From the NCBI GenBank assembly GCA_026874595.1, contig CM049318.1, forward strand, positions 12,071,241 to 12,135,240: a stretch of DNA of 64,000 bases, given 5' to 3'. Each line of letters starts with the position of its first letter. Position 1 is the first letter of the stretch. Positions 13,061 through 24,140 of this stretch are shown here, one piece after another. This DNA comes from Sipunculus nudus. Taxonomy: Eukaryota > Annelida > Sipuncula > Golfingiida > Sipunculidae. The notes below the pieces were generated by a model. It did not search any database. It was given only the letters and a program-made list of their open reading frames with translations, and had not been told where the DNA came from. A program made the position numbers and the translations under genes.

Positions 13061-13729
13061 GAATCGCAGCCAATGATGTCCAACCCATAAACACGCAATC
13101 AAATGTATACTAAATTTGCAGAGTACCAATCTCTCTATCAGCTCGCTTACAAGTAAGATTAATATCATACCTTCCAGGGGACAATTGCTGTGGTACAATC
13201 TGAACTTTAAGGTTAATGCCTCATTCAATCAACCCTGAGAGGCATCCTTTGTATAAATATATTTTATTTGTTCCTGTCCTGAGTTACATGCCATCCAGTA
13301 CACAGATCTACTTTCATTCCAGCTCTCAAAGGACCTTGCAGGCCTATATCTTACTTATTGACACATCAGCCACATGTAAGAGCAAAAGGCCATGTCACAT
13401 TTTCAAAATAATTGTAAAAATTTATGTTATACTGATGTTAATTATTACTCAGACTGTTACTAAGTGGAATACCTGACAGAGTTCTTTGAAACTCATTAAT
13501 CAAGATACTTGTTCTAAATCACCTGTCCATGCACTCATGAAAACATCAAAACTCAGCAGTCAAGACTCTCTTGTTTAAGGATAAAATGAAAATCAAACAA
13601 TAATAATAATAATATATAATAACCATAATCATAATTATTATAATAATCATCAATGATAAAGACTTATTATTAACATTAATGAAAGGTAATATTTTCAACT
13701 AGACATTTCTTGGCACCGCAGGTGGCATA

Positions 13730-14663
13730 GTATCCCCAGACAATTAATCCCCCTCCCCCCCCTTTAAGACTAGGCCCCCCATCTTCAGCAACAATTAATA
13801 TCAGACCACACTCATAGAAAAGGTCACTCTCATAGAAAAGTTCATGACCCCAATTTCAATATACATCATCCCCTAACCCATGTCTATGTATATGCATAAT
13901 ATGAAAGAAATCTGTCCATTAGTTTTTGACTTATAATGCTCACAGTACAGTTAAGTGGCAATGATGGGGACTTAAACGGCACAAAAACAAGTAAAAGAAT
14001 AACAGGTGGCACCACCTGTTTCCGGTACATGACAATACTATCCAAGATCTTCCGTCAAGTTGATTTTTGGACCAATCCATTCATCTCTTATTGAGAAATT
14101 AATGATTTTGTGTGATTTTTACCATATATGGCAATATTCAAGGTCAAGGCCACTCTCATAGAAAAGGTCATGACCCTAATTTAAATAAACATTATCTCAT
14201 AACCCATATCTATGTATATGCATAATATAAAAGAAATCTGTCCATTAGTTTTTTACTTATAATGCTCAGAGTAATGTCAAGTAGCAATTTGGGGTTATTA
14301 AATGGCACAAAAACAAATAAAGAATAATAGGTGGCACCACCAGTTTCTGGAACATGACAACCCTATTTATGATCTTCCATCAACTTGATTTTGGGATCAA
14401 TCCATGCAAGATTTCTTGAGATATTTAAGAATTTGTGTGATTTTCCCCAAAATTGGACCTATTCAAGGTCAAGGACACTCTCCTTGTCAAGGTCATGACC
14501 TAATTTAAAATAAGCATAGTCCACTCTTCCATATCTATACATATACCAAGTTTGGTAAAGATCCGTGAAATATTTTTTGAGTTATCGCGCCAACAAGATT
14601 TATATGCGGCGGAGGCGGGACCGGAATGAAAACATAGTATCCCCTGACTTTGTCTGGGGATAC
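13730..14663. mobile_element. Non-autonomous hairpin-ended element with 325-bp internal modules
   Basis: The left end reads gtatccccagacaa at 13730-13743. The same 14 bases occur inverted at 14650-14663 (ttgtctggggatac). The right end is additionally a hairpin: GTATCCCC at about 14637 pairs with GGGGATAC at 14656-14663. Inside, a module starting cactctcatagaaaag at 13825 recurs at 14151 and, degenerate, at 14476 (spacing 326 and 325). Before the right end lies a CpG-rich block (gcggcggaggcgggaccgg). No open frame, so it is non-autonomous. Terminal inverted repeats suggest a MITE, while the 3' hairpin recalls Helitrons; no target duplication was identified. Confidence 0.7.
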
Positions 14664-14917
14664 AATAATACTGATAAACAATTATGATAACTCTAGAGAC
14701 ACTGGAGCATATCCCTATATTATTTAAAGAAACATCATTTGCAGACTGGATATTTATCGGCTGTCAAACCCGTGGAGTGCCATTTCTGTGAATACAGACA
14801 CCGGTGAAAGCATTTGATTGAAAAGAGAGACACAAGATCTTGATGGGGTTAAATGCTCCGGGTCAGAAACTATATTTCTGGGATGATGAAGCTGTCTTGT
14901 GAGAAGACAGTACAGTC
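14664..14917. other. Short unannotated spacer
   Basis: This is sequence between the hairpin-ended element and the 27-bp array. Nothing recognisable is seen. Confidence 0.4.
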
Positions 14918-15418
14918 AGCCTCGTACCACCACCTGATAACAAAGCCCTCGTACCACCACCTGATAACAAAGCCCTCCAACCACAATCTGATAACAAACC
15001 CCTCCTACCACCATCTGATAACAAACCCCTCCTACCACCACCTGATAACAAAGCCCTCCTACCACCACCTGATAACAAAGCCCTCCAACCACCATCTGAT
15101 AACAAAGCCCTCCTACCACCACCTGATAACAAAGCCCTCCAACCACCATCTGATAACAAAGCCCTCCTACCACCACCTGATTACAAAGCCCTCCAACCAC
15201 CACCTGATAACAAAGCCCTCCTACCACCATCTGATAACAAAGCCCTCCAACCACCATCTGATAACAAAGCCCTCCTACCACCACCACCTGATAACAAAGC
15301 CCTCCTACCACCATCTGATAACAAAGCCCTCCTACCACCACCTGATAACAAAGCCCTCCAACCACCACCTGATAACAAAGCCCTCCTACCACCACCTGAT
15401 AACAAACCCCTCCTACCC
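14918..15418. repeat. 27-bp minisatellite
   Basis: About 18 head-to-tail units close to ctcctaccaccacctgataa followed by caaagcc. Variation is concentrated at two sites (ctcc/ctcg/ccaacc and cacct/catct), and some adjacent units alternate between these variants. Since 27 is a multiple of three, frames on both strands remain open, giving a nine-residue repeat on the plus strand. This is arithmetic, not evidence of a protein. Confidence 0.92.
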
Positions 15419-15705
15419 ATCACAAAAGCATATAGGATTTGTTTGTATAACTTAGGTTTATAGTCAGCCTAGTTCCACCACCTGATAACAAACCCCTCCT
15501 ACCCATCACAAAAGGATATAGGATTTGTTTGTATAACTTAGGATTACAGTCAGCCTCCTTCCACCACCTTATAACAAACCCCTACTACCCATCATAAAAG
15601 GATATAGGATTTGTTTGTATAACTTTGGATTATAGTCAGCCTGGTACCAACACCTGATAACAAACCCCTCGTACCACCAACTGATAAGAATAACCCCCTA
15701 CCCAT
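15419..15705. repeat. 86-bp tandem repeat containing a 27-bp-type core
   Basis: ggatttgtttgtataact occurs at 15435, 15521 and 15607, exactly 86 bases apart. Each unit carries a copy of the neighbouring 27-bp motif (accacctgataacaaacccc) plus unrelated sequence (tatagtcagcct). The array therefore amplified a larger block that includes one or two 27-bp units from the adjoining array. Confidence 0.88.
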
Positions 15706-16049
15706 CACTGTGGGGCATTTTGAGGAGTTCAGAAGGCAACAGCTTCCACAGGTACAACACAGAAGCCAGTACATTTGTTAGCTGACGCAACAGCTGTGAC
15801 CACCAATCTAGAAGCATCTGTTAGGACACTCCGAATACCTATTGCCATTTTCATCATCGGCTTAGTGGAGTGGTCATGTTTTATGATCATGATAAGGAAA
15901 AGCATCTGTGTAATGGAAGTGGAAAAGCTCGCATGCAGTGAAGAATCTTTTACCGTGTACTTTATAAAATTTTTTTTTGGCTGAGGTAACTGCCTCCATT
16001 TTTTTAAGGAACACTTACTTTACTAAGTATATATATTTTATTTTAAAAT
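15706..16049. other. Unannotated spacer
   Basis: This is ordinary AT-rich sequence with a short open frame (15775-15984, plus) lacking any recognisable domain. No feature is supported. Confidence 0.35.
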
Positions 16050-16305
16050 TATATTTCGGTTTCGGACTACGTGACAGGGCAGTATCACACACTTCCTCTC
16101 ATTTGATATCCTGTTGTTAACCAGGCCTAGTGACTATTGCACCTGTGTGCCCTTGGTGCTTAATTGTCCTTATTGCTGTGTAATACCACCAAGGAACCCA
16201 CAATGGCGCACTTGTTTGTTAGTGACCCACTGCCATTTGGCACAGCCGTCCCATTAAGCCTGCAGAGTGCTCACCCTGGGTGGAGGCCGACCATGAAAAC
16301 TCTCA
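16050..16305 (-). mobile_element. SINE fragment lacking its tRNA head
   Basis: This matches the body of the SINE at 60767-61148 in the same orientation. Shared phrases include actacgtgacagggcagta, cacttcctctcattt, aaccaggcc, cattaagcc, gcagag-gctcaccctgggtgg and gccgacc-tgaaaa. The tRNA-derived part that should follow on the right is missing; the sequence changes abruptly at about 16306 into another repeat. Confidence 0.8.
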
Positions 16306-16850
16306 CTGGACCCCCCAATAAAATTGTCCAAGGGGCTGAGCCCCCCAATAAAATGATGGGTATAAAAACACACACTATTTTATTATTGAGAATTTGCACA
16401 CTCACATATATATCCTCCTCCGCTTGGGTGCTTGGAGTACTATATATATACAGGGCTGCAGCCTCTGGGATTGAGGTGCAAAAAAAAATATTGCAAAGTT
16501 GGTATTCTGTGTGAAAATGCATCCATTGCCAGACAAATAATAATCTCTTTCCAAGAAGGTGCTGTTTTACTAAATAAGCATAGGCCAATAAATGACAGCA
16601 AAAATGCACCCGAATGCAGTAGTATACATACAGTTTTCCAAAATTTTCCACACCGTGGGAGGGGGACACCCCCTCACACACCCTCCCCTCAACCTTCCCC
16701 TCTCGGGGATTTCCCCCTTGAATCCGCTTTCTGCCCCCCCTAGGGCCAAGCTACAGCTTTTATACACACACACATATATATATATATGTTTATATACATA
16801 CATACTGGTCTTCTATTGGGGCCCCTCCCAATAAAAATTTGGTTTCGCCA
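16306..16850. repeat. Unclassified repeat abutting the SINE fragment
   Basis: A short phrase (ccccccaataaaat) occurs twice near the left end (about 16313 and 16341) and a related one (cccctcccaataaaaat) near the right end at about 16822. Between them lie C-rich blocks (about 16660-16740) and a CA/TA microsatellite (about 16765-16802). This looks like a mobile-element remnant; class unknown. Confidence 0.4.
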
Positions 16851-17290
16851 CCAATGAACTGAGAGCTGGATTTTATGTGAATTTACAGATTTTTAATTAT
16901 TTTGGTCATTTAACAATGAACAAATATGTTAAGAGTAATATAGTTGGGGATTTTAAGTGATTTTAATGTGTATTTAAATGTATCATTGAACATTAAAACT
17001 CTCTGCAAATTCTCCACAATTCTCCATCTCTCTGTGGATTTTCCGCGTCTTAGACAGACCCTTAATTTATACCTGCCGTAACATGCAAGGTGTTTAATTT
17101 GCATATGCAAAATAAGAAAATGAACTGCAAAAAGTGCTATCTGGTGGGATAGCTGAAAATAAAGGATATATATAAAAGTCAAATGAAACATATATTCTGT
17201 ATAACAAATTTCTAAGTTAAAGATAAATACAACACTGTGTGCACTCTTGTATCACATCCTCTTCCAGACATGGGGTCTATTACAGTTGTT

Positions 17291-17418
17291 CTATTACTAT
17301 TACTATTACTATTACTTTCAATTTCTGATATTACTATTACTATTACTATTACCACATTTTATCTTCTATTACTATTACTATTACTTGGGTATCTATTACT
17401 ATTACTATTACTATTACT
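17291..17418. repeat. (CTATTA)n cluster 1
   Basis: Runs of CTATTA hexamers are interrupted by short unique spacers (tcaatttctgat, ccacattttatctt, tgggtat), so perfect repeat islands alternate with unique sequence. Frames are open only because six is divisible by three. Confidence 0.9.
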
Positions 17419-18185
17419 TAAACTGATGGGAGGATTCTCGACCTTGCGCAGCCATGAGTGCTATAAACTAGCACTACAATCACTTGGTTAAATAATATTA
17501 CAAGCAACTATATAATCCAGTTACCTACACAATTTTCTTATACTGTGTCTGTCATTTACAAGAAGCCTAATGATACTGGAGATCTTAATTATTTCAGCTT
17601 CTTTAATCCTGTTTTTTTTTAATATTTTTAAAACCTCAGTGAACTTTATTGGGGCGTTTCAAGTCGATATTATAAGATAATTGTATGAATTTCTGAATAC
17701 ATGTAATTTAAAAGCAACCCATTGTAAAGGCCCTGGCATATGTATAATAGTGATTTATAATAATATGCATACTTGTTCATTTTATATTATTTTCATATAT
17801 ATTTCAAATAAATTTATTTTATAGTACATACTTCCATTTAGATTTAATCTTCTTTTTCATAGTTAATAAATAAAGATTTTCAATGTAACTAAAAACTGTC
17901 TCCAGAAGAATTATATTCATGATTATTGCATATTATTATTTAGTATCAAAGCTGAAAATTCAGTCCTTTAAGTATGTATCAGGAGAGGAACTTATGTAGG
18001 GCTGTGTCCTGTTTCCCAATCCTTATAAATATATCCAATAAAAAAACTGTTTACATCAAGATTCTGGACAGAACCAAACTGGAGACAAATGGATGTGATG
18101 GCATGTTTTATTCTATCACATAGTACATCTTGAGAGTGAACAGAGAGGTGGTAAACTAATGGATATGCTTCATGTTCAAGGGGCT
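17419..18185. other. AT-rich spacer between the two CTATTA clusters
   Basis: Nothing recognisable is present. It is very AT-rich, with several AATAAA-like words that have no gene context. Confidence 0.4.
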
Positions 18186-18322
18186 CTACTATTACTTTGC
18201 CTCCTGTTTCTATTACTATTACTATTACAGCTCAAATTTTTGAGTCTATTACTATTACTATTATTATTACATGGAAAAAGCTGTAATAGTCTATTACTAT
18301 TACTATTACTTATTACTATTAC
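18186..18322. repeat. (CTATTA)n cluster 2
   Basis: Same hexamer as cluster 1, again as several islands separated by unique DNA (tgcctcctgttt, gctcaaatttttgag, catggaaaaagctgtaatag). The orientation is the same as in cluster 1. Confidence 0.9.
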
Positions 18323-21300
18323 CCCATGTCTGTCCTCTTCTAAAAAGTAATCACTGATAATCATCCACATGTTTCAGTAAACAACAAATAGCTCTAAAAC
18401 AGACCAAAGGAAATGAAAAGATGAATAAAAGAGAACTCATGTATGTTATCAGTAAATAAAAATATTGGACATTTCCTCTTATTCCTATCAAATTAAATAT
18501 TTTCAATGAAACAAGAAATTTCAAATTAAGAATAATATGAGTTTATATGGTTATATGTAATAATAATATGGTTTTGTAAACATTAGTTTACTTTTTTTAA
18601 TGAGCCAGAAAACCATGAAAATTAGAATTCAGCAAAAAATAAGGCACTTAATAACCCAAGACAGTAAAACTAAATGTCAGTTTTGTGAAAATGTATCAGT
18701 TTTCAGTTTCTTTGTGAACAAAAACCACATTCATTTTGAGTTGAGGCCTTCACATCCTGTGCTGAGTCCATCTGCTATTATTACGACGGTGCTAATTTCC
18801 ACCAACAACTGGTTCAGTTATTGTGGTCATTAACTTTAATATCTCAGGAGGGATCATACATAGCCAGAAACACTGCCCACTCCAAAAAAACATGACCAAA
18901 AAGAAATATAACAGGAGGTGTCATCTGCCATTAGTATGACCGAGAAGCAAGAAGTTCTTGCGATATCACTGCACTGGGAATTATTTTTACGATGCAACAT
19001 TCTGAAAGGAAATGCGCCAATTAGGCGTTAACAAAATCCAAACAGCCCCACGCTGGCTCGAGAACTAGCTGCTAAAACTGCTGGGCTAGTCGGAACTCAA
19101 TAGACAGAGCCGGAAAAATGAATAATAAAACCCCCCGAAGTGCCAATGCTGACCTGTCTTAGTGTATGTTTGGATAGTTAGGTTTCTTTATTGATAAGAC
19201 TACTTGGTGCCTGGAATATCTGAGTCTTGGTCTTCTTGGGTAATTTTCTCTCCATCAATTTCTATTCACTGTCAATGAACAAGCATGAGCTACCTAGAAA
19301 AAAAAAAAACATACATCATCCGTCACAAAGTCAGTTCCGTCTGAAAAAGGCCCCTTATGCCATTAAAAGTCACATGTAATTAATTTCCTCAGTCCACATT
19401 TTGACAGAGCAGACAACTCCCCAACATACTCCAGATCAATACGGGAAGTGTGTACTTTATCACTGACAATATTATATATCCCATAATTTCACAATCTGCA
19501 ATCGCATGACATCAGATATACTTCAATGTGTCGCAATCAAGTACACATAGGACGCCTGTTGGAACTAATCCATCCTAGTTATTACATCACTGAGACATTT
19601 ATCTCTCATTCTCTTCTTGTGTCTATGGCCATTTTTTTTTTGGTTCTGCCAAGCTTTTAGTTTATATGGGCTTCACTACCAGACCTGCAAAAGCACATCT
19701 ACTATCTAAGAATTTACTTGGTCAGCAAACTCATACTGGATCCCAATTGCTATGTTTATCTTGGAGAGAGAAAATCTGACTACTCAATTCAGGTATCTCC
19801 CTTCCTTTTTTATGGATATATGGAAAAAAAATATGTTGAGATACAGTTATTAAAGTGACAGTGTTTATGTCACTTTTCTTGGGTTATTCTATTACTTGTA
19901 ACAATTAAATGAGTCACTTTTCAATACTTTATGCACATAATGGACCATCGTGGTGAGTAATGTTTTATCTCATAAGCAATCTGTCATGTCTTGGAGAGAT
20001 TATAATGGGCAAATTGTCCTTGACAGGAGATGTCTTGGGGATTCAAGGTGAACCCCTTGCACCTAATAGCTGAACCCCAACATTAAAGCAACTGTGATAG
20101 TGAAAACAATTGTTCAAATTGCCAGTACGGCAGTCATTTAGAATTCTTGACCTTTGGTGAGATTTATCCACAATCATTAATTCTTTTCTATAAATGATCA
20201 AAAGGCAGGGTTTAAAATGTTGTTACTTCACAGATATATGAAGTGGTTCAATCTCTTAAAACCAATATTACACTAAACTGGATTTTTTTGTGCTTGCTGT
20301 CTGGTATACAGTTTTTAATCTCCCTTTATACATCATCAATCAGCTCAGTTTAAAATGCTGAATAAACTTCATTTGATAAAAATACCAACTCATTACTGTA
20401 AGAGACAGCTAAAGAATAATTACAACTATTATAACACATATGCTTCTCCAGTATATCTCATCATGTCATTATCATTGTTTTCTGGATCTGATTAACAATG
20501 CTAAATGCCAGATGCTTCAGTATAAATTCCCTTTAACAGTACTTAGCCCCACTGATGTGACTGTCAGGTTTCATATTGATTATTCCTCCATCCTTTTGTA
20601 AATTTCCTGTTCTTATGCCTTTCTCTACTTGGTAATTTCTTTTTCTATGTTTTTAATTACTTTCAAACAACCCCTACTATAAGTAGGAAAGATTTCTGTC
20701 TATTTTGCACAATGTTAAATCATCCTGCATATTTATTATATTTCTGATTACATACAAGCACATCTTCAATGAGTTATGTGACTGACAGCTTAGTTGTGCA
20801 AGGAGTAAGAAATGGGCTGGTGACCATAGTGAAGAGCTTTATGCTTTAGTTTGTATAATTCCATGTCTTATTTTTATTCCTCATTCATAGCCTATTATTT
20901 AAATAACTGACTGTGTACAGAAATATCAGTCTAAACAGTATGGACATCCATTGCAGTGCAGTTTTTGATATGACTCAAAGTAGGTAGTAATAGTCTAATA
21001 AGAATGTCTATTGAATCATGCTGTCACAGCTACATTTAATGAAAATGCTTGGTCATGTAACATGTACAGTATTGCTTCACAGACTACATGACAACAATAA
21101 TCTAGTCTGAGGACCCATTTAATGCCACTGTACATCAGATTTGACTCTTCCTGATTCCAATAACATCTTTCCAATTTTATCTTTTACCAAGGCTGAATAA
21201 TGAATTCCCGCTACTAACAGCTGCTTTGCCAATCCTGCCAGCCCAGTAGATTATACAAAGGAAATATCACGGAAACATCAAAGGAGGAGACGAGACATAA

Positions 21301-21894
21301 CAGCCCCTCTGATTTGATATCCACATAATCAAGCGGGACACGCACTAATAAATCCTTAATAAATCCTGGATTGTATCCTAGCCGTAAGCTTCAGCTTTTA
21401 TAACAGTACATACGAGTGATATAAGAATTGGATGTGAAAGATCACTTTTCATTACTTTAAATATCTGATCCATAATTAAAGAAGACAGATATACTCTAAA
21501 TCATATTTTCCATTTATCTGGTTGGCAGCAATCTGTAGGAAAGTATTATCAGGAAATCAGATATTTCAAATAAATCAGATGACAAACTTGAGTTTGTGAT
21601 GACTAAGTGATTTGCTTATGAGTGATGTTCATATCTTGCACTTCCTATCTCTACCATGGGATGTCTCTCAACAAAAATATCCATATTGATTATCAGCACA
21701 AATATGGTTATCAATTAATAAGTAATATTTGTTAGAGTACCTTAAAATGTACTTGAATTTCCTTGAACTTGATATAAAGCTTTTTTTTCCTGAAATCCTA
21801 TAGGTCTGACCAAATTATTTCAGTGCAATGCTATAAACAAATTTTGTGCTGTTAAACCCTGTATTACTGTAGGTATTTTATTTTATTATGGTCT
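18323..21894. other. Non-coding interval with a few GC-richer islands
   Basis: No gene or element is identified. Islands at about 18940-19140 (several CpGs, cgctggctcgagaact) and about 21190-21390 (ggaggagacgagacataac, caagcgggacacgc) stand out from the AT-rich surroundings and may be conserved non-coding DNA. Open frames present are short and lack splice support. Confidence 0.35.
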
Positions 21895-22285
21895 GCTCAT
21901 TGGTCCCCCCTCTCCCTGGTCAGACAGCTCATTGGTCAGATACCTCATTGGTCCCACAGCTCATTGGTCAAGCAGCTAGCCCTTTGGTCCAGTAGCTCAT
22001 TGGTCAGACAGCTTTTAGTTCACAAGCTCATTGGTCAGACAACTTTTGGTTCCACAGCTCATAGGTCAGACAGCTTTTGGTTCAAGAGCTCACTGGTCAG
22101 ACAACTTTTGGTTCAAGAGCTCATTGGCCAGACAGCTTTTGGTTCAACAGCTCATTGGTCAGACAGCTCTCATTCATCCAATTAGCTCATTTAAGGCCAA
22201 CAGTTCATTGGTCAGACATCTCATCTGTCCCACTGCCATTGGTCCAACCAATGAGCTACTGAACTAATGAACTGTCTGAAAATTG
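21895..22285. repeat. 31-bp tandem repeat rich in ATTGG (inverted CCAAT)
   Basis: Units close to agctcattggtcagacagct plus tttggttcaag are 31 bases long in the best part (about 22020-22165), with degenerate copies on both sides. Almost every unit has ATTGG, the complement of a CCAAT box. At the right edge (about 22235-22300) the motif appears in the opposite orientation (ccaaccaatgagct, aatgaactgtctg), giving an inverted arrangement. Confidence 0.85.
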
Positions 22286-22779
22286 ATTAGTTGGACCAAA
22301 GCACAGACTCCAATTTACAAAAGGCTGAATGATTACAGAGGCAGATCTCAGATGAAGTATCAGCATTATTTGCACCTCATCGATGTCTGTATGGTAATAC
22401 CATGATGGGAATTGGATGCTGCCCTCTGGTGAGGAGGCAATAGATAAACCTGCTAAAACACTACAACATTAATCCTGCAGTCGTTAAGGAGTGGGTCCAC
22501 TCTAAAATTTAATCACTTAATTAACTCACTGTGTAATCCTATGTGTCATGTTTCCTTAAATCCTTAATTAAAAAAAAAAAATAATTAGTGGACACACATA
22601 ACACACATTTACATGGGAAAATATTCCTCTGCTTTCTATGCTTCACCTCAGATAACAAACAGCAGGAAGGAATTTTAAAGCTGACCATGTCCTTGCAAAT
22701 ATAAAGCAGCTTCATGCTGGGAGGGAACATTCTTAAACATTCCCTGGCTACAAATTTAACTCAGCTACTTAAAGTGATT
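22286..22779. other. Unannotated interval
   Basis: Mixed composition; no feature supported. A short minus-strand open frame (22539-22730) has no supporting signal. Confidence 0.35.
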
Positions 22780-23060
22780 GCAGCTAATGGGAAAATAATT
22801 AGGTTTTCCAATTCTTTATGGTATTTTACACCTGGAATTACCATTCCATTATAATCAAATATTGCGGTTCCTGAAATTAAATTTGGAATCATCTAATTAG
22901 CATTAATATTAATTTCAAATTAATAGAGGGTTAACTATGAACATGAGAACTGTGGGTTATGAGGTTAATCTGTGAAATATGATTAGCTGGATGGCTCGGC
23001 ATATAAAACACAAGTTCACGTCAGCATTAATTGGTGCTAGCCACATAACATTTCATCAGA
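22780..23060. promoter_or_regulatory. Cluster of TAAT homeodomain-type cores, possible enhancer
   Basis: The block carries many TAATTA/ATTA cores in a short span, for example aataattagg, tctaattagcattaat, attaatttcaaattaat and gtcagcattaattgg, mixed with less AT-rich words (tggatggctcggc). Dense homeodomain-type cores in non-coding DNA can mark enhancers, but the AT-rich background makes chance occurrence likely. Function is inferred only. Confidence 0.22.
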
Positions 23061-23859
23061 TATGGTCAATGACAATGTTGTCTATTAGGTAATTACCTAG
23101 CAATGTCTAGGCTGATTCAATGGAAACTCAAATACTCGATGCAGGTACAACACAACAAGACATGATTTTTCTTGTACAGGGTTTGAAATGTACATTTCCT
23201 CAAGAATCTTGTTTGACACTGAGAAGTTTAAATACCAAAATATTCAAGATAAAATTCCCACAGTCCCAAGTAAATGTGTTGGAACTGGACAGTCCAGTAG
23301 TAAAACCCTTGGTGCTCTCCACAGGCAACACTGGTTTGATCCCAAATTAGCGTGTCTAAGAGACTGGGATGAAGTTGCCCATCCAAGGTCAGTGGTTTCC
23401 TCCAGGTCCTTCAGGTTTCAAGATTTTCAAGATTTTAGAGTTCTTATCCAGAAGAACCCTCTGACTACAATTAAGCCTGCCATCCAACTGGTAACATTAC
23501 TTATTTAATCATCAAGGTAAAGTAATGGAATACAAAACAGTATGTGACACCATGGATGGTTTCCATGGTGTTTCATAAAGAAAAAAAATAATCCATTTAT
23601 ATATAGCAGAGGTGAAAATGTTAAAAGTTTGAGGGTATACATGTGAATTATTCAGCAAGTTTTCACATCGTTTGTCAACTTAGTGTCAGTCACTACATCA
23701 GTAGGTTAAAAGCCATGTCTTCATTACATAACACTGACTGCTCCATTCAAGCATGCAGGCTCGATTTCTTGTTCCCCTGAAGGTATTTCCAGAACTAGAT
23801 GTGTCGGAACGACACGAATGCCCCCACCTGGGGCAAATTAGAAACATTTATAAAATTTT
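23061..23859. other. Unannotated interval
   Basis: Two overlapping plus-strand frames occur (23120-23350, 23188-23508), but neither shows a domain, a start context or splice sites. Contains tcaggtttcaagattttcaa-type short repeats. No gene claimed. Confidence 0.3.
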
Positions 23860-24140
23860 GAAAATTTTTTTAAGTTCAGGAGGTGTCATATGGTCAAAAG
23901 TAGGTCAACAAGGGCAAAATGCAAACTCGATCTGTAACGGGTCATTATCAAGTAACACACAAAAATCATGCCAGTATATGCAGGCATTGTGAAAAAAAGT
24001 CCATACATGTGCATTTTCCATAAAAATTTCTGGCTTTCATGAAATTTTCTATGTTTAGGAGCCGTAAAACAATCAAAAGAAGGTCAACCGGGATGAAACG
24101 CGAACTCGATCTGTAACTGTCATTATCTGCCCACACATAA
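23860..24140. repeat. 179-bp tandem repeat, left part
   Basis: The diagnostic phrase ctcgatctgtaac occurs at 23926 and 24105 (179 apart), preceded by aggtcaac-ggg-aaa-cg and followed by tcattatc. The series resumes at 25420, 25598 and 25751 after unrelated DNA. Confidence 0.8.

Larger units (their letters stand above)
6885..13729. other. Long AT-rich non-coding interval
   Basis: No gene, RNA or intact element is identified across about 6.8 kb. It holds a short four-copy repeat (9137-9220), TGACCTTGACC-type motifs at about 8080-8130, two related sentences around 10255-10300 and 10400-10450 that look like a decayed dispersed repeat, and a GC-richer island at about 12740-13060. Open frames such as 11630-12007 (plus) have no domain or splice support. 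Confidence 0.4.

Noticed and set aside
14853-15455. 200-codon plus-strand frame with a nine-residue repeat
   Set aside because: By-product of the 27-bp minisatellite; minus-strand frames are equally long.
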